A stretch of 5,237 nucleotides of DNA from Planctomycetales bacterium. Its GTDB lineage: Bacteria > Planctomycetota > Planctomycetia > Planctomycetales > Planctomycetaceae. Positions within the stretch are counted from its first letter, which is position 1. Each line of letters starts with the position of its first letter. Shown here in pieces: positions 1 to 5,237 of the stretch. The notes below the pieces were generated by a model. It saw only the letters and a list, made by a program, of their open reading frames with translations. It was not told where the DNA came from and searched no databases. The translations under genes and the position numbers were made by a program. The DNA lies in contig JAGVKR010000787.1 of assembly GCA_020050375.1 (NCBI GenBank), forward strand, positions 1-5,237, given 5' to 3'.

Positions 1-1
1 G

Positions 2-49
2 CGCTCCGGCCGATTTCTGGCGGACAGCATCGTGGTCGATCTGTTGTGA
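2..49 (+). CDS. Possible C-terminal tail of a convergent gene (partial)
   Basis: Frame 2 of the plus strand is open from the window edge and ends at TGA 47-49, reading RSGRFLADSIVVDLL. Most of its 15 codons end in G or C, as expected for a gene in GC-rich DNA. The stop lies 9 bp from the stop of the DUF1501 gene on the other strand, giving a tight convergent arrangement. From memory, the pattern G-R-x-L/F-A-D-x-I/V-V-x-x-L followed by a stop resembles the winged-helix tail of HemW/HemN-type radical SAM proteins, but 15 residues cannot establish a family. The alternative is that this stretch is non-coding, or the 5' part of another minus-strand gene (an ATG lies at 30-28, without a visible Shine-Dalgarno site). 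Confidence 0.4.
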   Translation, partial: RSGRFLADSIVVDLL

Positions 50-58
50 TGCGCCGAC

Positions 59-1426
59 TCACGTTGACCCGCTGAGCACGTCGCGGACAGGCTTGCCTTC
101 GGCAATTCGGATCGGGCGGCCGACTTCCGAAACATTTCGCTGCTCGGGATTGACCCCCAAGGCCGCACACACGGTTGCCAGCAGATCGCCGACGTCCATT
201 CGGCCTTCCTCGACCGTCATTCCGTCGGCGCTGGTGCGGCCGTAAGCCTGGCCTCCCTTGATCCCTCCCCCCGCCAGCACGGCCGACCAGGCGTTCGGGA
301 AGTGATCTCGGCCCGCGCCGCCGTTGATCCGCGGCGTCCGGCCAAATTCTCCCATCCAGACGATCGTCGTCGATTCGAGCAGTCCCCGATCTTTCAGATC
401 GCTCATCAACGAGCTCCAGCCGGCGTCCAGCTCGGCAGACAGCCCGCGGACCATATTGAAGTTGTCGTTGTGCGTGTCCCAGCGGCCGAAATCTCCAAGC
501 GAAACCTCAACGAAGGGAACGCCGACCTCGATCAGCCGCCGGGCCATCAGGCACCCCTGACCAAACGTCCCCCGACCGTACGTTTCGCGAACGGCGGCGC
601 TTTCCTGAGACAGGTCGAAAGCGTCGGCGGCCCGGCTATGGATCAACCGCAGCGCCCGCTCCAGCACGGTGTTGTGCGCCACTGGCGAACCCGACCGATG
701 CTTCGACAGGAACTCCTGCTGCGCGCTTTGCAAAAGCGCCAGGCGACCGTCGTTCCGCGACTGCTCGACCCCTTCGGGAGTCACGAGATCGTCCAGGCCC
801 AATTCTGCGAATCCGTCCCCGGGTTGCAATGGTTGCTGCTGCGGACGCGCGGCGTTGACGACCAGCGGGGCAAAGCGCGGGCCCAGGAATCCGGGCTCGA
901 ACGCGGCGGCATTGACACCACGGAACGGTGCAATACTGACGAAGTGCGGAACGGACCCTTCCTCGTCGCGGAGCTCTTTGGAGAGCAGCGAACCGAGCGT
1001 GGGAAATCGAATGGCGCCATCGGGCATGTGCCCGGTTCGCATCAGGTAGGCGCCGCGACCGTGGTCTCCTTCTCGCGTGCTCAGGCTGCGAATGACCGAG
1101 AGGTGATCGGCATGCGCCGCCAGCTTCGGCAGGTGCTCGCTGAAGCGGAGCCCTGGGACGCTTGTCGCAATCTCCTGAAACGGACCGCCGTTGGCGTGGC
1201 CCGGCTTCATGTCGAAGGTGTCGGTTTGCGACGGCCCGCCGGTCATCCACAAGAGCACACAATGCCGTCGGCGGTGTGGATTCTGAGCGAGCGCTTCGGC
1301 GAAAGCGGGCATCCATCCACTGGTGCCCGCGCTCCCCAGGCCAAATGCGGCCAAACGCAGCAGGTCGCGGCGGGTGAGCGCCGTCTCCAGCGAAGAATTC
1401 GATTGGTTCGAAAATCGGTTCGACAT
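59..1426 (-). CDS. DUF1501 family protein, Tat-type signal
   Basis: This is a complete 455-residue protein of the DUF1501 family, placed in the alkaline phosphatase-like superfamily and abundant in planctomycetes; its reaction is not established. The N-terminus has a twin-arginine-like motif TRRDLLR (residues 18-24) followed by a hydrophobic stretch to about residue 47, so export in folded form by Tat is likely. Family hallmarks are GGPSQTDTFD (63-72), GDHGRGAY (120-127), WDTHNDNF (316-323), MGEFGRTP (358-365) and GRDHFP (372-377). Their Asp, His and Glu residues are candidate metal ligands by analogy with the fold. The ATG at 1426 is chosen because GGGAG lies 8 nt upstream; the in-frame GTG at 1435 uses the last base of that GGGAG and so is unlikely. 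The length is normal and no hallmark is missing. It is the last gene of the minus-strand cluster, 163 bp after the PSCyt2-PSD1 gene, a pairing that is common in the phylum. Confidence 0.95.
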   Translation of the reverse strand: MSNRFSNQSNSSLETALTRRDLLRLAAFGLGSAGTSGWMPAFAEALAQNPHRRRHCVLLWMTGGPSQTDTFDMKPGHANGGPFQEIATSVPGLRFSEHLPKLAAHADHLSVIRSLSTREGDHGRGAYLMRTGHMPDGAIRFPTLGSLLSKELRDEEGSVPHFVSIAPFRGVNAAAFEPGFLGPRFAPLVVNAARPQQQPLQPGDGFAELGLDDLVTPEGVEQSRNDGRLALLQSAQQEFLSKHRSGSPVAHNTVLERALRLIHSRAADAFDLSQESAAVRETYGRGTFGQGCLMARRLIEVGVPFVEVSLGDFGRWDTHNDNFNMVRGLSAELDAGWSSLMSDLKDRGLLESTTIVWMGEFGRTPRINGGAGRDHFPNAWSAVLAGGGIKGGQAYGRTSADGMTVEEGRMDVGDLLATVCAALGVNPEQRNVSEVGRPIRIAEGKPVRDVLSGST

Positions 1427-1434
1427 GCCATCCA

Positions 1435-1439
1435 CTCCC
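1435..1439 (-). promoter_or_regulatory. Shine-Dalgarno site for the DUF1501 gene
   Basis: The minus strand reads GGGAG here, with 8 nt (TGGATGGC) before ATG 1426-1424. It settles the start: the upstream in-frame GTG (1435-1433) overlaps the site, and the out-of-frame ATG at 1431-1429 is too close to it. Confidence 0.65.
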
Positions 1440-1484
1440 GGAGGGGCTATTTCAGCGGCATTGTGTTTTGAACGATTGAACGTT

Positions 1485-1545
1485 TGTAGTGTGGACTTCA
1501 GTCCACACGAGATGTTGTCTTGTGCCGGCTGAAGCCGACACTACA
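1485..1545. repeat. 61-bp inverted pair of palindromes (REP/MITE-like)
   Basis: The element has two 24-bp modules in inverted orientation, 1485-1508 and 1522-1545, separated by 13 bp (GAGATGTTGTCTT). The outer ends are perfect inverted repeats, TGTAGTGT and ACACTACA. Each module holds its own palindrome: GTGTGGACT-TC-AGTCCACAC at 1489-1508 (perfect 9-bp arms) and GTGCCGGCT-GA-AGCCGACAC at 1522-1541 (one non-Watson-Crick position, G-T). Compared as inverted copies, the modules match at 19 of 24 positions. It lies in the gap between the stop of the PSCyt2-PSD1 gene and the start of the DUF1501 gene and contains no gene. From memory, similar palindromes with a CTTCAG centre recur between genes in planctomycete genomes, so this is probably one copy of a dispersed family. 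No clear target-site duplication flanks it. A structured operon leader or transcript-processing site is the main alternative. Confidence 0.75.
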
Positions 1546-1589
1546 TTCTTGTCAGCGATCGCTAAGATCATCGAACCATTCACACGCTT

Positions 1590-3113
1590 TCAGCGGTTCA
1601 ACAAAAACTCGGAACTATTCAAAAGGACCCAGAGAATATCTGAGAGCGCTTTCTCCGGATCGCGGCCCGATGTGAACTCGATCAAACGGGCGCGCTCCGC
1701 CTCATCCGGCAGCCGGGAGAGCGTCGCCAGATACAACGTTTCGATCCGCTGCTCCGAATCCAGAAACGGAGCATCCACGAGGGCGGCCAAGAGGTCGCTC
1801 TTCTGCAGGTCGGCCGCGGCGGAAATCAGCGGACCATTCAGCATTGTGAGCACCTGCGGGATCCCCGCCTGGAACTCGATCAGCCGCTGCGTCGGCGCGT
1901 CGAATTTCGCAACGAACGACTGCCGTTCGGCGGGATTCCGGCGCGAGGCCGCAACGAGCGGCGCACGCCGGCCGGTCGCTCGCAGGATCGATTCGTAAAT
2001 CTGCTCGGCCGAGAGGCTTTTGACCGGCATCACGGCAAACAGTTGAGGCGCGCTGGAAAGCTCTCCGGTCAATTCACTGGAGAGCTGATAACTCGCCGTG
2101 AGCATGATCACCCGGAACAACCGCCGCAGATCGTATCCGTTGGCGACGAAGTCGGCCGACAGCACCTCGAGAATCTGCGGATGGCTCGGCGGATTGTGAT
2201 CGCCGAAATCGTCGACGGGATCAACCAGCCCCGCCCCGAACAGCATCGACCAGACCCGATTGACTGTCGCCCGAGCGAAATAGGGATTGTCGGGCGCGGT
2301 GACCCACTGGGCCAATTGCCGGCGACGGACCGCTCCCGATTCCGCAGGTTCTTTCTCCCCCGGAAACTGTGGCGGGACGACCTGGTCAGTTTTGGGCAGC
2401 TTCACTTCGCCGGAATTGACGTCCATCACCGAGGCCGTGCCGCGCTGTCCGGAAACCTGCGCGAAGAACGCGGCCAGTCCCCAGAAATCCTTTTGCTTCC
2501 ATCGTGTCGAAAAGGGATGGTCGTGGCATTGGGCACAACCGATCTGCACCCCCAGCATGATTCGCGACGTGCTCGAGGCGAGCTCTTCGGGTTTCACTTC
2601 GAGCGAACTGTAAAACAAGGTCGGGCCGTTTGCGCCGGCTTGCCCCGAGGCGGTGAGCAACTCGAAGATCAGCTCGTCGTAGCGGGCGCCGGCGTGGAAT
2701 CGCGATTGGAGCCAATTTTCGAAGACTCCGGCAAGGGGTGTCCCGCGGGCGCGGGGCAGCATGATGTCGCGCCAGAGGTGGGCCAGGTGCGTGGCATGGC
2801 TGGGGCTTTTGAGCAGCTCGTCGATCAGTCGCGAGCGTTTGTCAGGACTTTCATCAGCGAGGAACGCCCGCACTTGACGCACGGTCGGAATCGCCCCGGT
2901 GAGGTCGAGACAGGCACGGCGTAAAAACATAGCATCCGACGACGGCAGAGCAGGCGAGACCCCTTGCTGACGCCACGCCTCGCTCAGCAAGGCATCAATC
3001 TGCCCGCTGACTTCCTCCGGCGAGGTTTGCGACGGCGCATCGGCCCGGGCGGTCGTCGCCGCGAGCAGCATCAGGCTGCCGATAAGACCCGATCTCATGA
3101 GACGCCACGGCAT
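1590..3113 (-). CDS. DUF1549/DUF1553 (PSCyt2-PSD1) protein, short form
   Basis: This exported 507-residue protein has the two-domain planctomycete architecture of DUF1549 (PSCyt2, about residues 30-225) followed by DUF1553 (PSD1, about 260-505). A Sec-type signal (hydrophobic core about 9-20) probably ends at ARA-DAP, after residue 24. Family marks include RRACLDLTGAIPT (about 65-77), the block GCAQCHDHPF then KDFWGLAAFFA (192-219), NRVWSMLFGAGLVDPVDDFGDHNPPSHP (285-312) and the ending NSSEFLLNR. CAQCH at 193-197 is a c-type haem-binding CXXCH; haem attachment itself is not proven. Many relatives are about 900-1100 residues and carry an extra N-terminal PSCyt1 cytochrome domain, which is absent here. 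The function is unknown. The ATG at 3113 shares its A with the TGA of the EF-hand gene (TGATG) and has AAGGAG 8 nt upstream. An in-frame GTG at 3116, 5 nt from the same site, would add one residue. It is translationally coupled to the gene before it. Confidence 0.95.
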   Translation of the reverse strand: MPWRLMRSGLIGSLMLLAATTARADAPSQTSPEEVSGQIDALLSEAWRQQGVSPALPSSDAMFLRRACLDLTGAIPTVRQVRAFLADESPDKRSRLIDELLKSPSHATHLAHLWRDIMLPRARGTPLAGVFENWLQSRFHAGARYDELIFELLTASGQAGANGPTLFYSSLEVKPEELASSTSRIMLGVQIGCAQCHDHPFSTRWKQKDFWGLAAFFAQVSGQRGTASVMDVNSGEVKLPKTDQVVPPQFPGEKEPAESGAVRRRQLAQWVTAPDNPYFARATVNRVWSMLFGAGLVDPVDDFGDHNPPSHPQILEVLSADFVANGYDLRRLFRVIMLTASYQLSSELTGELSSAPQLFAVMPVKSLSAEQIYESILRATGRRAPLVAASRRNPAERQSFVAKFDAPTQRLIEFQAGIPQVLTMLNGPLISAAADLQKSDLLAALVDAPFLDSEQRIETLYLATLSRLPDEAERARLIEFTSGRDPEKALSDILWVLLNSSEFLLNR

Positions 3114-4702
3114 CACTGGCTCTCCTTGGTGTTCAACGAAGTACCGCGGAATTTCCCCTCGGCCTGTAGCGCTTCCTTCAACCCGATCAATCCGTCGCGG
3201 TCGGAATCAAGCTGGTCGAACAGTTCAATCCGACCGGGAAACTCTGCCGCCGACACGTCCCCGTCGCGGTTCCGATCGAGACGGCTGAACCAGGGAGGGC
3301 CCCCCATCGGCGAATTCTGCGGCTCGTAGGGGGCGAGAAGCGTGCTGCGGCGAACGACCACCGTGTAGCTGGCGGGAATCTCCCTGGAAGTCAGCCTGCC
3401 ATTCGTGCCGCATTCACGCCCGATCCGTGGCAGCGCACGCAACTCCCGCGCGCCGAGAGAACCATCGTCGTTTCGGTCAAGCAGATCGAACAACCCGGAA
3501 CGCCGCGCTCCCAAGCTGAGCGTCATGCGGCTGGCTTCGATTGACGATTGCAAAGGCAGGACCTGGTGGAGAAATCCGTCCAGCTCGCTGCGCTCGAGAC
3601 TCTGGTTTCCATTGCGGTCGATCAGGTCGAAATTTCGCCGCAGAAACTCCGGTACTCGATTGTTGCTCGAGATGCGATCGTCGCGATCGGTGTCGGCCGC
3701 GGCGAATTCCCGCTGCAGTGTCGCGGCGAGCTGCGCTTCGGTTCGCACCGGCGCCGGGGCAACCAGCAACTCGATTCGGTTGCCAGCCAACTGCACGACC
3801 AAAACCCCGTCGGCTTCCAGATGGGAGTTGACCGTCTGTCGACCCGACGGCACGACGAGCCTTAGGGGAGACTCATTCACTTCCCTGGTGCTCAGATCAA
3901 TGGCGACTTCGAGATCGGCGGGTTCGTTGCCGGCCGCCTCCCAGGCGATCGTCAGCGCCTCGGCGATCGCCTGTCCGGCGTTTGAATTGGCCACGAATTC
4001 TTCCCCGCGCGACGCTCCGCCGCCGCCGGGAATCTCACCCGCCGCCAGCAGGCCATCGGCGTCGCGATCGAGCGAGAATAGTGCATCCACGTCGCTCATC
4101 TCGTCGGCCGTCAGAGCGCCATCCTGGTTGCCGTCCAGACGCAGGAAGAGCTCGTAACCCACCGGTGACGAACGCCGCGCCGCTGGCTTCACGACGCGGA
4201 ATGGCGCACCGCCGAAGCTGCGATAATAGTCATCCAGCTCCGGGCGCGTCACTTTGCCGTCGCCGTCCAGGTCCATGACGCGGAAGTTGAATGCAAAGTG
4301 CACTTCCTCCGAATCCTGAGCGTCGGGCAGCGGAAGTGGCGGTGGGGAAGGGGTCCGCTTCGCCTCGGCTTCGCTGAGAGTTCCATCGGCATCGGCGTCG
4401 AGCCACACGAACAAACCTTCCACATATTTCGCACGCGTTGCTTCGACCCAGTCGGCCCACGGTTTTCCGTCGACAACGATCCGCAGACGCGCCCGAACCG
4501 TTGAGCCGGCCGTCGTGAGAACGAGATCCCCCACGGCGCCAGCACCTTGGACTGCTTTCGGTTCGGCGATTGCCAGTTCCGGCGCCGAACCGACCCACCC
4601 GGCGACGATCAGGGCGATCGACAGCGACCGCAACCGATGCGTAGCGCGCAGGCGCTCCGCCAGACCGTAGAACGTCGGATGTTGCAACAGAGTCGCGCTC
4701 AT
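3113..4702 (-). CDS. Exported multi-EF-hand calcium-binding protein
   Basis: This 529-residue protein probably binds several Ca2+ ions outside the cytoplasm; its partner is unknown. A long basic N-terminus precedes a hydrophobic stretch (about 27-46), with likely signal cleavage after residue 40 or 46. Canonical loops of the DxDxDG...E type start at residues 102, 144, 190, 212, 409, 476 and 499. Two weaker loops start at 337 (last residue Asn, Gly replaced by Asp) and 362 (Gly replaced by Gln). A degenerate tenth starts at 430, keeping Gly435, Leu437 and Glu441. Several loops form close pairs 21-25 residues apart. Residues about 231-330 contain no loop and look beta-rich, splitting the protein into two EF-hand halves. 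Residues 54-95 also lack loops and include VDGKPWADW. Cys431 is the only cysteine. The ATG at 4702 overlaps the TGA of the preceding gene (ATGA); only weak purine-rich sequence lies upstream, so coupling probably drives initiation. The end overlaps the PSCyt2-PSD1 start. The EF-hand assignment is secure; the biological role is inferred. Confidence 0.9.
   Translation of the reverse strand: MSATLLQHPTFYGLAERLRATHRLRSLSIALIVAGWVGSAPELAIAEPKAVQGAGAVGDLVLTTAGSTVRARLRIVVDGKPWADWVEATRAKYVEGLFVWLDADADGTLSEAEAKRTPSPPPLPLPDAQDSEEVHFAFNFRVMDLDGDGKVTRPELDDYYRSFGGAPFRVVKPAARRSSPVGYELFLRLDGNQDGALTADEMSDVDALFSLDRDADGLLAAGEIPGGGGASRGEEFVANSNAGQAIAEALTIAWEAAGNEPADLEVAIDLSTREVNESPLRLVVPSGRQTVNSHLEADGVLVVQLAGNRIELLVAPAPVRTEAQLAATLQREFAAADTDRDDRISSNNRVPEFLRRNFDLIDRNGNQSLERSELDGFLHQVLPLQSSIEASRMTLSLGARRSGLFDLLDRNDDGSLGARELRALPRIGRECGTNGRLTSREIPASYTVVVRRSTLLAPYEPQNSPMGGPPWFSRLDRNRDGDVSAAEFPGRIELFDQLDSDRDGLIGLKEALQAEGKFRGTSLNTKESQ
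3122..3127 (-). promoter_or_regulatory. Shine-Dalgarno site for the PSCyt2-PSD1 gene
   Basis: The minus strand reads AAGGAG inside the last codons of the EF-hand gene. The spacing is 8 nt to ATG 3113 and 5 nt to GTG 3116, so it serves either start. With the overlapping stop TGA (3115-3113) it suits coupled re-initiation. Confidence 0.65.
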
Positions 4703-5237
4703 GGCTGACGGCTCTCTTTGACAAACCGCTTCAATTCCTGGATTTCGGCTTCCAGTTTCTTGAGGCGATCGACTTCCTTCCGCAATTCTTTCACTTCAGC
4801 GTCGAGAGCTTTCAGCCGTTCCATCTCGGCAGCGCTCACGACAACTCGAACCGGTTGGGGCGGCGCTTGTTCCGAAGCAAAAGTGCTGCTGGCTTCCACT
4901 TTTTGCGCCCACTGCGTATCACCGGCTGCGTTGCGCAATCCTACGGCGTCGATTTCATTCCAGCCGGGGACGGCAGGCGAGTCGATGTAGATCTTGATCT
5001 TGTTGATCTTGAAAGGAATCTGGAGTGGGATCACCGAAACGCCGCGAGGCACGTTGCGCGGCGTCGGGTCGACGCCGGTCCACGCCTCGACTTCCTTGTT
5101 GTCGGCGTCAAACGCGGTGATTTTCGTCACAGCGCCGGGGTTGAAGGTTTCGTGGATGACAACCGCCTTGATCTCCACGGCCTCTGCGAATTTGCAGAGG
5201 AGCCATTCCGGCTGACCGTCTTCCGTTTGCGACGCCC
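4699..5237 (-). CDS. Discoidin-like domain protein with C-terminal coiled coil (5' partial)
   Basis: The frame is open to the window edge, so the start is missing; 178 codons plus 2 nt are visible. A GTG at 5178 is internal, because clearly domain-like sequence (EDGQPEWLLCKFAEA) precedes it. Visible residues about 5-120 fit a galactose-binding/F5/8-type-C-like beta-sandwich, with EWL, VVIHETFNPGAVTKI, the strand-rich FKINKIKIYIDS and the signature GWNEIDAVGL. Such domains commonly bind carbohydrates or other surface ligands; the ligand here is unknown. A short linker rich in Pro and Gln leads to a charged coiled coil (about 134-174) with a 3-4 spacing of Leu/Val/Ile, a likely oligomerisation segment. 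The stop TGA (4701-4699) lies in ATGA, overlapping the EF-hand start, so both are probably one operon. What the missing N-terminus carries (signal peptide, repeats or another domain) cannot be seen. Confidence 0.8.
   Translation of the reverse strand, partial: ASQTEDGQPEWLLCKFAEAVEIKAVVIHETFNPGAVTKITAFDADNKEVEAWTGVDPTPRNVPRGVSVIPLQIPFKINKIKIYIDSPAVPGWNEIDAVGLRNAAGDTQWAQKVEASSTFASEQAPPQPVRVVVSAAEMERLKALDAEVKELRKEVDRLKKLEAEIQELKRFVKESRQP

Noticed and set aside
302..1471. 389-codon open frame on the plus strand, plus several shorter overlapping ones
   Set aside because: It lies antisense to the whole DUF1501 gene, whose family motifs are unmistakable. Long antisense frames are expected in GC-rich coding DNA, and the translation is low in hydrophobic structure and rich in Arg, Gln and Pro.
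1485..1545. Intrinsic terminator made by the palindromes
   Set aside because: Neither hairpin is followed by a run of T on either strand, and the DUF1501 gene downstream appears to belong to the same unit.
1554..1563. Perfect 10-bp palindrome AGCGATCGCT, containing the GCGATCGC octamer known as HIP1 in cyanobacteria
   Set aside because: It is a single copy in the gap, too short to mean much in GC-rich DNA, and nothing else points to cyanobacteria.
1489..1998. 169-codon plus-strand frame starting inside the palindromic repeat
   Set aside because: Most of it is antisense to the end of the PSCyt2-PSD1 gene, it begins within the repeat, and it shows no family motif.
2043..2924. 293-codon open frame on the plus strand
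   Set aside because: It is antisense to the PSCyt2-PSD1 gene, has an Arg/Gly/Gln-rich translation without recognisable motifs, and no supporting start site.
3405..4157. 250-codon open frame on the plus strand rich in Ser and Arg
   Set aside because: It is a shadow of the EF-hand gene; the Ser/Arg/Ala bias follows from reading GC-rich Asp/Gly/Leu codons in reverse.
4994..5013. Short repeated GATCTTG units
   Set aside because: They encode the KINKIKI strand of the discoidin-like domain; the repetition reflects Lys-Ile codons, not a regulatory array.
5181..5200. Perfect inverted repeat CCTCTGC-GAATTT-GCAGAGG
   Set aside because: It lies wholly inside the coding frame of the discoidin-like protein, has no T-run beside it for a terminator, and 7-bp arms can arise by chance.

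Overview
The window looks like chromosomal DNA from a planctomycete (Planctomycetota). The DUF1501 family and the fused DUF1549 (PSCyt2)/DUF1553 (PSD1) family are greatly expanded in that phylum, and with exported EF-hand proteins they form a typical planctomycete neighbourhood. The DNA is GC-rich and codes densely, which is why long antisense shadow frames are so common. The genus cannot be fixed from the sequence.

Layout: nearly everything is on the minus strand, transcribed from position 5237 towards 59. First comes the C-terminal part of a protein (4699-5237, start outside the window) with a galactose-binding/discoidin-like domain and a C-terminal coiled coil. It overlaps by 4 bp (ATGA) a 529-residue exported EF-hand protein (3113-4702) with nine readable Ca2+-type loops and one degenerate one. 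That gene overlaps a short PSCyt2-PSD1 protein (1590-3113) carrying one CXXCH haem-type motif. After a 163-bp gap comes a complete Tat-type DUF1501 protein (59-1426). The gap holds a 61-bp inverted pair of palindromes, probably a copy of an interspersed repeat. At the left edge, positions 2-49 on the plus strand read as the last 15 codons of a convergent gene.

How the genes may work together: the first three genes are translationally coupled by stop/start overlaps, and the fourth is probably co-transcribed. The three with visible N-termini carry export signals: Sec-like for the EF-hand and PSCyt2-PSD1 proteins, Tat-like for DUF1501. The set therefore looks like an extracytoplasmic assembly with a ligand-binding coiled-coil protein, a Ca2+-binding protein, a possible c-type haem protein and a predicted alkaline-phosphatase-fold protein. 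The shared function is inference; the core families are not biochemically defined as far as I know. No rRNA, tRNA, CRISPR array, transposase or clear promoter was seen. The promoter of the operon probably lies beyond 5237.
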